A stretch of DNA of 41,297 bases, taken from the IMG/VR virus record IMGVR_UViG_3300025161_000014, positions 1 through 41,297 of that record; one strand, written 5' to 3'. Each line of letters opens with the position of its first letter. Within the stretch, counting starts at the first letter, position 1. The position numbers and the translations under genes were made by a program. This document shows, in pieces, positions 14,073 through 22,069 of this stretch. The DNA comes from a virus. Below the pieces are notes generated by a model. The model saw only the letters and a program-made list of their open reading frames with translations. It searched no databases and was not told where the DNA came from.

Positions 14073-15019
14073 TGGCATTCCTCACAGGTTCTACTCCTGC
14101 CGGTTCTTCGGCTGCCGATCCGTTTCTGAACGGCTTGCGGGTTGAATTTGTTTTTGGCGCGTCCACCTTCGACATTTTTACGGTTGACCGCGTAGGGATT
14201 GACCAGGTTAGCGGTTTTCCCAGCACTGACAACTCCACCTCCAACCTCTCACCGGCTGCAACGGTAATCACCAACGGTACGGCGGGCTCTTACAACGACA
14301 CTAACAAACGGCTCACCATCGCCTCTACAGCGGGGCTTTCGGTGGGGGATTACCTGTTGGTGGCGCATTCATCGGTCAACGGCGGTAACGCCTTCCTGGT
14401 GCGCATTTTGAGCATCCCCGTTTCGGGCTCCGTGACTTTTGAAACGCCCGATGGGACTAATCCGTTTGACGGTGGGGGCAACCGTACCAACATCAGCTAT
14501 CAAGTAGCCTGGCGGTTGGCCCTGACAGCGGGCAACTCTCCCACCGTCTCGAGCGGATCGGGTACGCAAAACTACATCAAACACCGCTCGTCCGATCAGG
14601 CTAGCAACCAGGCCCAGCAAGAAGAGTCCTTTTGGATCAGAAACAAACCTTCCAACGCTATTACGCTTCAGTCACAGGACGCTGAGATAGGCGCGGCGGG
14701 CAACTCTACAAACCCCGTTTTACGGGTGCTTTCGGCCTGGGACAACCGAGGTGGGGTGCGCACCCTTGAATGGGCCAACCACAGCACTCTGAGCCGCAAT
14801 GATTTTCGCTGGAGTGATAACGGTACTAACGAGCGGGCTTTTACGGTAGCCGAGCTGGGTTCGGGCATTTCCCTCAACCTGACCGCTGGCGACGGCATAA
14901 AGGCGGGGCGGTTGCTGTTGCGGGCGCGGCAGGGCTCGAGTGTAGCGGTAGGCCTGGACATCACCTATAACCTTGACAGCACCGCTCCCACCCTGGTCAT
15001 GGCGGTTTATGGTGGATAA
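14072..15019 (+). CDS. Tail fibre/structural protein with PTLVMAVYGG tail
   Basis: A 315-residue Ser/Thr/Gly/Asn-rich beta protein typical of phage fibres. Rough parts: an N-terminal head (residues 1-55), a beta module around a loop GLSVGDYLLVAHSS (residues about 85-130), a stretch with QASNQAQQEES, and a C-terminal beta domain with LEWANHSTLSRNDFRWS. It ends with the peptide APTLVMAVYGG, which recurs as the end of the 37-residue protein at 17589-17702. It is expressed with the tailspike gene that follows at once (15019). Probably a host-contacting tail component. Confidence 0.65.
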   Translation: MAFLTGSTPAGSSAADPFLNGLRVEFVFGASTFDIFTVDRVGIDQVSGFPSTDNSTSNLSPAATVITNGTAGSYNDTNKRLTIASTAGLSVGDYLLVAHSSVNGGNAFLVRILSIPVSGSVTFETPDGTNPFDGGGNRTNISYQVAWRLALTAGNSPTVSSGSGTQNYIKHRSSDQASNQAQQEESFWIRNKPSNAITLQSQDAEIGAAGNSTNPVLRVLSAWDNRGGVRTLEWANHSTLSRNDFRWSDNGTNERAFTVAELGSGISLNLTAGDGIKAGRLLLRARQGSSVAVGLDITYNLDSTAPTLVMAVYGG

Positions 15020-17205
15020 TGCTACCTGATAGCGTCCTGGAAACTACTACCAGCACCGGCACGGGCAGTATTGCACTTGCCGGTGCTGTAACAGGTTTTG
15101 TGACGGTTGGCGGAAGATTATCCGATGGTCAGCGGGCCGTGTTCCTGATTGAGGCGGTAGACGCCAATCTGAATCCAACGGGCGCGTGGGAAATTTGCGA
15201 GGCAACCTATACTGCCTCGGGAAACCAGCTAACCAGCCGGACGGCCATCCGCTCGAGCGACAGCAATAACCTGGTCAATTTTGCGGCTGGGACTAAAACG
15301 GTAGCACTCGTAGAAGATCCCCGCTCAGTGCAGTTACCCACCTTCACCGTCAGCACCCTGCCCATTTTGCCGTCCAACTACAGGGCTATTGCTCACTGCT
15401 CCGATATGGTTTGGAGCGGTGGCATAGGCGGCCTTGCACGCTGGAATGGCAAACGCTGGCTCGACCCCGATGGCCGCCTTGCGCTCAGCACTCAGCTAAA
15501 CATCGCGCCCAACGGCGCTACAAGAGCAGAGCGATACAAGGCAATGTTGGCTAGATACATTGCCGAGGCCAGTAACATCTACTACGCTGCCCCAAGCGGC
15601 AGTAGCGGCAACAGTGGTACACGAGCTTCGCCCTGGAGCTTACAACACGCCCTCAACCAACTGCAACCGGGCGATGTCCTGCTTCTGATGGACGGCCTGT
15701 ACACGTCCGCCAACGGCTATGGCGCTGCCGCCTATCAAACGTTGAACAGCGGGACAAGCAGCGCCTACATCACCGTGGCCTCAGAAAACCTGCACGGGGC
15801 GCGGATTCACAGCACCACCGCTTCGTTTGGTTTCTTCATCCAGCCGGGCGATGATTATTATCGCGCGATGGGCCTGGAGATTACCGGCGTTATCGGCGTG
15901 GGCATTTACTGCCGGGGCATTGGCTCGCACATGCTCTACAACTACATCCACGACATGAACGCGGTGGAAGGGGTAGACGGCGGGACGGGCATTCTCATTT
16001 ACGACGGTGGCGTGGGTGCGGCCATGAACTGCCTTGTGGAGGGCAATATCATCCACGACACCGCCGATTTTGACAGCCGCACCTGGGGTAACGGTTCGGC
16101 TCCGGCAACCCGCGTGCACGGCATCTACTTCTACGGCAACGGTAGCATCATCCGCAACAACGTAATATTCCGCATTATTGCGATGGGCATCACATCCTGG
16201 GGTAGCAACCAGAACAACGTAGTGGCCTATAACACTATATGGGGCTGCAAATATGCGGGCATTTCATTAGGCGCGGGGGACGTGACGACCCCTCTCTGCC
16301 AGAACAACGTCACGGTGGGCAATATCGTAGCGCATTGCTATTACGGCCTGGACGTGGTAAACGCTACCGGGGCCAACACCTGGGACAGAAACGTGTTGTA
16401 CAACAACACGTTCAATATCACATCACGAATCACGTCCAACGGCGGTCACACCAACGGCATCACCACTGACCCCCAACTGATTTTCCCCGGCTACAGGGGG
16501 GATTTCAGGCCCGCCCTCACTTCTCCAGCCCGTCGCGCGGGGGAAACTACCTATCTCCCCGCACTCGATTTTGACCTGCTTCCTCGAGTATCCCCTGACC
16601 TTGGGGCTTTCGCCATCCGCGAAGAAGTCGAGCGGGACATGGGCACGGGCCTGATTTCTCAGCGCTCGCACCTGTTTACCCTGCCCGTGGCATTGCCCCC
16701 CGGCTTCCCGACCAGCACCACGCGGCCAGTAATCAGCGCGATTGGAGCCACCGCCTTCACCACGCTGGCCCTCACGTCGGGCCGCGCCTACTGGATTCCG
16801 TTCAGAGTAGAGCGCTGGATTCGCTGCATAACGCTGACTGCCGAGGTCACGACTACCGGGGCCGGGACACAAACACTGCATCTGTACAAGTCCGACTCCC
16901 TCGGTCGGCCTACCGCACGGCTCATCAGCGGGACATTCGATGGCTCGTCCACGGGGGTGAAAACGGTGACCCTCAACCAGCCGCTCGAGCCGGGCGTGTA
17001 CTGGCTGGTACTGCATGCAGGCTCAACGCCGACTTTGCGTGCAGTGGCAGTAGGCGGTGCGGTTCCGCTAGCGCATGCAACCGGCGGGACAGCGTTGGTG
17101 ACGCATTTCTACACATCCGGCGTACCATCCAACCCCGCGCCAACCAGCGGGTTCACGGCAGGGACGGGATCTATCCCTGCCATCGGCATCGAGTATGTTT
17201 TGTAG
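15019..17205 (+). CDS. Tailspike with right-handed beta-helix
   Basis: A 728-residue tailspike. Residues 1-120 form a head that probably attaches to the virion. From about 190 (YYAAPSGSSGNSGTRASPW, an opening seen in many beta-helix proteins) to about 490 there are repeated coils with N-x-I/V turns (NYIHDMN, GNIIHDT, NNVIFRI, YNTIWGC, GNIVAHC) typical of pectate-lyase-like parallel beta-helices. Residues about 560-728 form a separate beta domain (carbohydrate-binding-like, with LHLYKSDSLGRPTA). Such proteins bind and often cleave surface polysaccharide. Catalytic residues cannot be picked out. It overlaps the fibre gene by one base. Confidence 0.85.
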   Translation: MLPDSVLETTTSTGTGSIALAGAVTGFVTVGGRLSDGQRAVFLIEAVDANLNPTGAWEICEATYTASGNQLTSRTAIRSSDSNNLVNFAAGTKTVALVEDPRSVQLPTFTVSTLPILPSNYRAIAHCSDMVWSGGIGGLARWNGKRWLDPDGRLALSTQLNIAPNGATRAERYKAMLARYIAEASNIYYAAPSGSSGNSGTRASPWSLQHALNQLQPGDVLLLMDGLYTSANGYGAAAYQTLNSGTSSAYITVASENLHGARIHSTTASFGFFIQPGDDYYRAMGLEITGVIGVGIYCRGIGSHMLYNYIHDMNAVEGVDGGTGILIYDGGVGAAMNCLVEGNIIHDTADFDSRTWGNGSAPATRVHGIYFYGNGSIIRNNVIFRIIAMGITSWGSNQNNVVAYNTIWGCKYAGISLGAGDVTTPLCQNNVTVGNIVAHCYYGLDVVNATGANTWDRNVLYNNTFNITSRITSNGGHTNGITTDPQLIFPGYRGDFRPALTSPARRAGETTYLPALDFDLLPRVSPDLGAFAIREEVERDMGTGLISQRSHLFTLPVALPPGFPTSTTRPVISAIGATAFTTLALTSGRAYWIPFRVERWIRCITLTAEVTTTGAGTQTLHLYKSDSLGRPTARLISGTFDGSSTGVKTVTLNQPLEPGVYWLVLHAGSTPTLRAVAVGGAVPLAHATGGTALVTHFYTSGVPSNPAPTSGFTAGTGSIPAIGIEYVL

Positions 17206-17215
17206 GGGGTAGGCT

Positions 17216-17302
17216 ATGTTCGATAAACTCGCAATTCAGACTTCCAAAACTCTAAATGTAGAGTTGCAAACTCCGAGAGTCCACATTAAATGCATCTTGT
17301 AG
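17216..17302 (+). CDS. Small ORF, 28 residues
   Basis: ATG at 17216 with AGGGGGTAGG just before it; stop TAG at 17302 overlaps the ribosome site of the next gene. The peptide is plain and soluble (MFDKLAIQTS, then KTLNVELQTP). It contains the palindrome ACTCTAAATGTAGAGT in DNA. Spacing and ribosome site argue that it is translated; no function can be given. Confidence 0.4.
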   Translation: MFDKLAIQTSKTLNVELQTPRVHIKCIL

Positions 17303-17310
17303 GAGACCGA

Positions 17311-17577
17311 GTGGAGCCAGAAATGCAACGAATCTACGAGCGCTTGGAGCGTGTGGAGCGTACGGAGGAACGCCACTCGGCCATCCTCCAAGAGCACTCA
17401 CGCCGCCTCGAGGCGCTCGAGGGCTTGCCGTCCGCGCTGGCGGCCATCAATCAGGCAATAGGCAGGCTCGAGGCGAAAATAGAGGGACAACGGCAATGGT
17501 CGGCATTGATTCAGGCGGTGGTCTGGCTGATTCTAGGAGGGGTGCTGGCGGCAGGATTCGAGCTGTTCAAACGTTAG
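17311..17577 (+). CDS. XhlA-like coiled-coil membrane protein
   Basis: An 88-residue protein with a coiled coil (residues about 5-60: MQRIYERLERVERTEERHSA and onward) and one C-terminal membrane helix (about 66-84, ALIQAVVWLILGGVLAAGF) ending in a basic tail. This is the build of haemolysin XhlA and its phage relatives, which accompany holins at the membrane. The GTG at 17311 is chosen for the AGGAG site eight bases before. It is placed among tail-fibre genes, so a lysis helper or a membrane-contact role are both possible. Confidence 0.65.
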   Translation: MEPEMQRIYERLERVERTEERHSAILQEHSRRLEALEGLPSALAAINQAIGRLEAKIEGQRQWSALIQAVVWLILGGVLAAGFELFKR

Positions 17578-17588
17578 AAAGGATTTTT

Positions 17589-17702
17589 ATGAGATCGCGC
17601 CTGATCATTGCAAGGTTCACCGTGTCGCGGCGACGGCGCTTCCGTCCGGCCTCGAGCGATACCACACCCCCTACTTTGGTTATGGCTGTCTACGGTGGCT
17701 GA
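17589..17702 (+). CDS. 37-residue basic protein with PTLVMAVYGG tail
   Basis: ATG at 17589 with AAAGGA seven bases before; stop overlaps the next start as TGATG. The first half is very basic (RRRRFRP), the end is PPTLVMAVYGG. The same last ten residues end the fibre protein at 14072-15019, but the codons differ at most third positions, so the match is kept at protein level. In both cases the stop runs directly into the next gene. Perhaps a docking tag for a common partner. Confidence 0.55.
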   Translation: MRSRLIIARFTVSRRRRFRPASSDTTPPTLVMAVYGG

Positions 17703-18190
17703 TGATTTTTTATCGAGGCAACTATACCCAACTCTGGCTTGTTCTAACCTCGGATGAGCCGCTAGGGGTTTTGGACACGGATTTTCTCGAGGACTACTTC
17801 GGGGCTGACGGCTTCGTGACCCTGCGCCATCTACCCACGGGCAACACCTACCAGATGCCGATGGTGGCGGTGGGTACGGGCAACACCATGTTTCGGGGTT
17901 TTTACAACCTGAACCTTCTGCCGGATGGGTTGTTTCAGATAGAGGCGCGGGTGCGCGATCCGGTGGGCAACTACACGATTCTGAACCAGGTACTCAACCC
18001 CTTTGGCAACGAGCGGGTGCTGGCGCTGGGCTTTGAGATACGCCCTGGTGACGCGGTGAGCCTGTTTACAGGTAGCCTAATCGTGATGGGTGGTTTCGAG
18101 GGGTATCTAAATTGGGACAACCCCGCCTACTTTGCGGGGTTGCTTCGGGTGGATGATGAGCTTGAGGGCCGCCTGTCGGTGTTCGTTTAG
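17702..18190 (+). CDS. Structural protein, possible fibre-associated beta domain
   Basis: A 162-residue beta-rich protein, not recognised by family. Residues about 5-110 read as an Ig-like or carbohydrate-binding-like sandwich (YTQLWLVLTSDEP, GLFQIEARVRDPVGNYTIL). It has no signal peptide. It follows the PTLVMAVYGG peptide gene with a TGATG overlap, just as the tailspike follows the fibre gene. It converges with the gene ending at 18187 and the two overlap by four bases. Confidence 0.55.
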   Translation: MIFYRGNYTQLWLVLTSDEPLGVLDTDFLEDYFGADGFVTLRHLPTGNTYQMPMVAVGTGNTMFRGFYNLNLLPDGLFQIEARVRDPVGNYTILNQVLNPFGNERVLALGFEIRPGDAVSLFTGSLIVMGGFEGYLNWDNPAYFAGLLRVDDELEGRLSVFV

Positions 18191-18693
18191 CTGTCCAGTG
18201 GCGGGATAGGCGGCTGTTTTACGCCGTCCTGCTCATCTTCGGGAATGTCCACGTCCAGCATCCTCATAAACGCGATAAGTTCGGCATAAAAGACATCACC
18301 GTTTTCTCGGGCTCGAGCCTCGAGTCCAAACTTTTCGTTGTACTTTTTCACGATGACAGCCGCCTCATACAGACTTTCAGGCTCTTCTACGCGACGGGCA
18401 ATGAGTACCGCCATAGCCGATAAAATGCGGTCGGCTATAGCAGTGCGGATGTAGTCAAAGCTGTCATTCAAAAAGTGAGCCTCGAGGAGTCCTTCGGCGC
18501 TTCCTTCGGGACGGTAAAAGTATTGCCCCATGACAAGTTTTACTGGTACTGGCGTGTCGCTTACTTGATTTTTGTCCGTTTTCTCTGCATAGCCACACAA
18601 AACAAACCCGTGCAGGCTCTCAAAGTCCGACGGGTGGGTTTCGTCTGGCATAAGAATTTTTGTAATAGCTTCAAGGTCTATCGGCTTTTTCAT
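18187..18693 (-). CDS. Hypothetical protein divergent from the anti-CRISPR gene
   Basis: A 168-residue protein starting MKKPIDLEAITKILM at the ATG at 18693 behind an AGGAGG site. Mostly helical, acidic and with a Pro-rich end (KQPPIPPLDS). Several residues suggest a phage tail or head completion protein (compare the opening of the 23152 gene: both have a 'GFVLCG/GYILRG' strand after an acidic first third), but this is weak. It shares a 113-base divergent intergenic region with the anti-CRISPR gene. Confidence 0.55.
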   Translation of the reverse strand: MKKPIDLEAITKILMPDETHPSDFESLHGFVLCGYAEKTDKNQVSDTPVPVKLVMGQYFYRPEGSAEGLLEAHFLNDSFDYIRTAIADRILSAMAVLIARRVEEPESLYEAAVIVKKYNEKFGLEARARENGDVFYAELIAFMRMLDVDIPEDEQDGVKQPPIPPLDS

Positions 18694-18759
18694 ACTGGCC
18701 TCCTGTTGCCCTGGAATGTAGCAGGCAACGCAACAATCATGGCATGAAGCCAGGGATGC

Positions 18760-18788
18760 TTGCAAGGTGTAGCAGAGTATGCCACATT
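18760..18788 (+). promoter_or_regulatory. Promoter of the anti-CRISPR gene
   Basis: TTGCAA, a 17-base spacer ending in TGC, then CACATT and the downstream run TTGGGGGTGGAGG. The same layout, with 21 of 23 bases equal from TGC on, stands before the operon at 40180 (40094-40122). GGAGG of the run serves as ribosome site for the ATG at 18807. Confidence 0.55.
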
Positions 18789-18806
18789 GGGGGTGGAGGA
18801 AATGAT

Positions 18807-19157
18807 ATGAGCAAGTACCTGGTAAACGCTTTTAGTCTGAACATGCTTCTTTTCGCCGTCGAAACGACGGTCAAGTTTACCCCCCTGGGCCTCGAGGAGG
18901 CCCGCGCGTACTCGCGGGCCAACAAGCTGACTCCTGCGGTGGGGCACGCAGACACTGCCCGGGTGGTGGACGGGCTCCTGGGGCTCGAGGCCCAGGGGGA
19001 AACCCCCGCCTCTTACGGGCGGATAAACGTCAGCCTGGTGGAAGGTGACGAGGTTCTCGTTGCCCAGTACACCGGGCCTCGTCTCCCCGAAGGGGCAACG
19101 ACGCTCCCCGAGGGGGCGGTGATCAACTTTTGGCTCGCTACCGTCACTGACGCGTAG
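18807..19157 (+). CDS. acrIII-1: Type III anti-CRISPR ring nuclease AcrIII-1 (DUF1874)
   Basis: A 116-residue protein with the DUF1874 signature: KYLVNAFSLNML at the N-terminus, the centre AVGHADTARVV with His at residue 47, and the C-terminal block QYTGPRLPEG followed by TTLPEGAVINFWLA. His47 matches in place the catalytic His47 of SIRV1 gp29. Family members are viral ring nucleases that cut cyclic tetra-adenylate, the alarm molecule of type III CRISPR systems, and so stop Csx1/Csm6-type effectors. The start ATG at 18807 has GGAGG ten bases before. It has its own promoter and a strong terminator at 19169, as expected for an early, separately expressed gene. Confident by motif; activity not shown. 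Confidence 0.92.
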   Translation: MSKYLVNAFSLNMLLFAVETTVKFTPLGLEEARAYSRANKLTPAVGHADTARVVDGLLGLEAQGETPASYGRINVSLVEGDEVLVAQYTGPRLPEGATTLPEGAVINFWLATVTDA

Positions 19158-19168
19158 CGGCCAACCCC

Positions 19169-19205
19169 AAGATGCCGGGCCTTTGGGCTCGGCATCTTTC
19201 TTTCT
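19169..19205 (+). terminator. Rho-independent terminator of acrIII-1
   Basis: AAGATGCCG pairs with CGGCATCTT, with further GGCC/GGGC pairing inside the loop, followed by TTCTTTCT. It begins 12 bases after the anti-CRISPR stop codon. Confidence 0.85.
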
Positions 19206-19220
19206 GGGTACAATAAGGCC

Positions 19221-19574
19221 ATGATCTACGCGGGCGATTGGGGTTTTGTCTACACCCTGACAACCAATGTCAATACGCACAACCCCTCAATCCTGCAAAT
19301 TGAGCTATTCCTGATAATGCCCAACCGCAAGCACAAAAAGCGGGTGTTTACCCTGGCCCAGCTTCTCGCCCTGCCCCCCCAAACCCTCATCTGGGAGTTC
19401 CAGCAAGGCGACATCCCCGCTCACCTGCCAGGGCAATACGGCTTCGAGGCCTACGTGACCTATGCCGAAAACCCTGCCACACCCACCGTAGCAACGGCGG
19501 GTCGCTCGAGTAGCCCCTGGACGTTTGAGGTGCGTCAAACCCTGCGCTACGGGACTACACAATTGCTTCCATGA
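19221..19574 (+). CDS. Hypothetical beta-rich protein
   Basis: A 117-residue protein, not recognised. TACAAT lies exactly six bases before the ATG, a leaderless start right after the anti-CRISPR terminator. The centre has a long strand pattern (LQIELFLIMPNRKHKKRVF) and an Ig-like layout, with a final basic stretch. Its 3' end overlaps the convergent gene at 19555. The layout recalls the 162-residue protein at 17702 (both describe a 'YTL...' strand, a polar loop, and '...GFEAYV/ FQIEARV'), so a structural role is possible. Confidence 0.5.
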   Translation: MIYAGDWGFVYTLTTNVNTHNPSILQIELFLIMPNRKHKKRVFTLAQLLALPPQTLIWEFQQGDIPAHLPGQYGFEAYVTYAENPATPTVATAGRSSSPWTFEVRQTLRYGTTQLLP

Positions 19575-20433
19575 TGGCCCCAAACTCGGGGCTGACCGCA
19601 TACAGCATTTCCTCGCGGGCCACAAGCTCTATCACCCCGTCCACTGTCACTTCCTCGGCAAAAATCACCAACCCTTCAGGGTCTTGACCCCCTCGAGTCA
19701 TGCGCTGGTCGGTGATCTCGCGGTAGCCCGCTTCTTCCAGCAAGAGCCAATCGGTTTGCACCATCTCTTGCAGGATGTTGCCCAAAATGGTGCGCTCCGA
19801 TGGGTTCTCACTGATGGCGAGCATGTCAAGCCTGGCGCGGTACAAACGGGTGCGTTCGATAAACATTTTGCCGTCCTTGAGCCGCTTCCACTCACCCCGT
19901 ATCCCGCCTATGGGCTGGCTGATAAAAGTCTGTGTCTCCTTGATGAGCACGGCGGGTAATGGCTGGTCTTTGGCTAGAACGTCCTGCTCGTATACCGGCA
20001 CGTGGTTGACCCGTGGCCCCAAACGGTTGGCGGCTATGGCCTTGTTCAACGCATATTCAATACGAGGCTTGAGGATGTCGCGCAACACAACGGCCTGGGC
20101 CTCCATGCGGCGGGTGGGCGTGACCTGGACGGTGAGCGGATCGCCTACCGAAAAAAGGCAGTGGTAATAGACGGGGGTCTCAGCCCGTAGGGTGGGGTGC
20201 ATGTCCACGGTCTGATACCAATGCCTCTGTGGGCTCTCTATAGCGATTCTGGAGGCCGTCCTATGCCACCTGAACATTCCATCTGCCACAAGCCGGTAGG
20301 CGGGCCCTGGCGGGCCTACGGGCGGCGTAGGAAGGCTCGAGGCATAGACTGCAAAGGTGACGCTTTCCTCACCCACCGCAACCGTGAGGCGGCAGGCAGC
20401 TCCTGATGGCAGGGGTTCGACAAGAAAAATCAT
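19555..20433 (-). CDS. Hypothetical phage structural protein
   Basis: A 292-residue protein, not recognised. It starts with an overlap (ATGA) on the upstream peptidase gene, so is co-translated. Residues 1-90 look beta-rich with a PPVGPPGPAYR turn; residues about 95-292 are mixed, with a helical part (RRMEAQAVVLRDILKPRIEY) and a C-terminal strand-helix part. Being last in the leftward connector block, it may be a tail completion or terminator protein; this rests on place only. Confidence 0.5.
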   Translation of the reverse strand: MIFLVEPLPSGAACRLTVAVGEESVTFAVYASSLPTPPVGPPGPAYRLVADGMFRWHRTASRIAIESPQRHWYQTVDMHPTLRAETPVYYHCLFSVGDPLTVQVTPTRRMEAQAVVLRDILKPRIEYALNKAIAANRLGPRVNHVPVYEQDVLAKDQPLPAVLIKETQTFISQPIGGIRGEWKRLKDGKMFIERTRLYRARLDMLAISENPSERTILGNILQEMVQTDWLLLEEAGYREITDQRMTRGGQDPEGLVIFAEEVTVDGVIELVAREEMLYAVSPEFGAIMEAIV

Positions 20434-21125
20434 GGCCGGTCTTTTTTCAAAACCCCGTCCTGGATGGGGCCGCGTGCGTACTCGAGCGGGTCACAATACT
20501 CAAAGTGCATCCCGTCGGCCAGGCTGAAGTCGTTTTTTCCTCTGGGCCCCCTCCACCGCCCTCCCCAGGCAAAACCATAAAACTCGAAAATCTGGGCTAC
20601 GCGCTCATCGAGCTGGGGTTTTGCGCCAAAGCCGTTCGTGCGGGCGGCTACGTCCAGGGCCATGCCCCAACTGTGGACGCTGAGGGGTCGTGAGGGGTTG
20701 AAAAGCTGGTGGCGTGGAACCCACAGGCCGTCAAAAGTAGCGACCTTGCTCTGTAGGTTCTCCAGAAAAACAATGCGCCATGCGAGTACCAGAGCGGGGG
20801 CCATGAGGCGGTGACACCATACTTTAGGCACAGTGGTAAAAGCGGGTTTACCGTTGCGCAAGATAGGTGTGGGAGGCCATCCCGGCAAATCGGGAACAAA
20901 ATCTTTCAGGGCGTTGCGTTTGCCGTATTCCTGAGTCGTCAGGCTCACGATATTTTTAGCCGTCCACTCTGGATCGGTGATGACGATTGTGCCGTTGGGT
21001 GCGCTCCGGTATTTGAATCGGCCACATGCCGCGTTCAAGCTGGCGGTGTCGCTTGAGGGCCTCAACGCCAAGTTTTTCCTTACCAGGGCGGCCAATTCTT
21101 CTATGGTCATCTTCGCGTAGTCCAT
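20430..21125 (-). CDS. M15-type peptidase (endolysin or virion lysin)
   Basis: A 231-residue protein whose C-terminal half has the metallopeptidase M15 (VanY/L-Ala-D-Glu peptidase) motif set: SVHSWGMALDV (zinc-binding His and Asp) and, about 60 residues later, DGMHFEY (third zinc ligand His). These enzymes cut peptidoglycan peptides. The first part (residues 1-110) has a helical start and an unrecognised linker. ATG at 21125 with GGGGAGG site. It sits inside the head-tail connector operon, so it could be either the endolysin or a virion-carried wall enzyme. Confidence 0.85.
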   Translation of the reverse strand: MDYAKMTIEELAALVRKNLALRPSSDTASLNAACGRFKYRSAPNGTIVITDPEWTAKNIVSLTTQEYGKRNALKDFVPDLPGWPPTPILRNGKPAFTTVPKVWCHRLMAPALVLAWRIVFLENLQSKVATFDGLWVPRHQLFNPSRPLSVHSWGMALDVAARTNGFGAKPQLDERVAQIFEFYGFAWGGRWRGPRGKNDFSLADGMHFEYCDPLEYARGPIQDGVLKKDRP

Positions 21126-21127
21126 TT

Positions 21128-22063
21128 CTATCCTCCCCTACCTGGGTATAGGTCGAACAACCGCAAGCCTACCCTGCGCGGCAGTCGTAGGCCGTCCACA
21201 TGGCGCATTTGGGGCAGCTCGGCGAACACGTAATACTCAGGGCAGGCAATGTAGTCCAGGACGTAAGGGCTTCCATAGGGCGGGCCGCTAGTGAGCCATT
21301 GCACGGCGTTATTGTTTATTACAAAGTCCACCCCTGGCTCATAGGTCACTTCACTGCCCCCAACAATCGCCCTGGCCGCCTTGATTTCCCAAAAAGTCGG
21401 GTATAGCAGGGTTTCGCGGCTGCCCCTGGTCATGCGCTGGTTGACGGGGCGCTCGAGGTCTAGGAAAACAAAGCGGTCGTGTTCCTTGGCCTGAAAAGCT
21501 GGGTTTGGAGTTATCAAGTCCTCGAGGCGCTCGGGTATCGAGCATTCCATATCGCCCTCTTTCACTTCCCCCCTGGCCGCCCATGACCGTTGTGTGCGTA
21601 TGACCTGGGCGTGCAGGCGCATTTGTTCGGGGGCGCGGTATCGCACGGTGTATAGCGTGCCTGGCTGCGGTCGGCGGCTCCCCCAAACTATGACCGATTC
21701 TTTCCCCACGCTGACGTCGCTGTGTGTGCCACCAAACTGGTCGCGTACTTCCAGAATCTCAGTCACTCGAGCCCTCGACAGCCGTTCATCAGCCACCTTG
21801 AAACTGAATCGCCATTCCAGGTACGGGCCTGGGCCGTAGTGGGTCAGGGTGTCTTCATACTCAACAAGAGGCACGGTTGACCAGATATAGCCGCGTCCTT
21901 CGCACACAGGGCAGTCGTGGGCCGGGCCTCCGCTGCGGCCATCGTCACAGGGGCATAGCCTGGCTGCACGGCAGCTCACCCGATAGGTCAGGGGGCCGTT
22001 CAAAAGCATGTCGAACAGTTCAGGTTCAAACTCGCCCTGGGGAAAATCTGAGTATTGCGGCAT
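21128..22063 (-). CDS. Head-tail structural protein with zinc-ribbon motif
   Basis: A 311-residue protein, not assigned to a named family. Near residue 30-55 it has CPCDD...HDCPVCEGRG, which looks like a zinc knuckle or a DnaJ-type CxxCxGxG half-motif. After it come repeated beta stretches (LEWRFSFKVADERLS, VTEILEVRDQFGGT) ending in a C-terminal 'ECPEYYVF' strand. The start ATG at 22063 has TAGGTG before it; the GTG at 22069 is the alternative. Its place between the connector protein and the peptidase points to a virion component. Confidence 0.55.
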   Translation of the reverse strand: MPQYSDFPQGEFEPELFDMLLNGPLTYRVSCRAARLCPCDDGRSGGPAHDCPVCEGRGYIWSTVPLVEYEDTLTHYGPGPYLEWRFSFKVADERLSRARVTEILEVRDQFGGTHSDVSVGKESVIVWGSRRPQPGTLYTVRYRAPEQMRLHAQVIRTQRSWAARGEVKEGDMECSIPERLEDLITPNPAFQAKEHDRFVFLDLERPVNQRMTRGSRETLLYPTFWEIKAARAIVGGSEVTYEPGVDFVINNNAVQWLTSGPPYGSPYVLDYIACPEYYVFAELPQMRHVDGLRLPRRVGLRLFDLYPGRGG

Positions 22064-22069
22064 ATGCAC

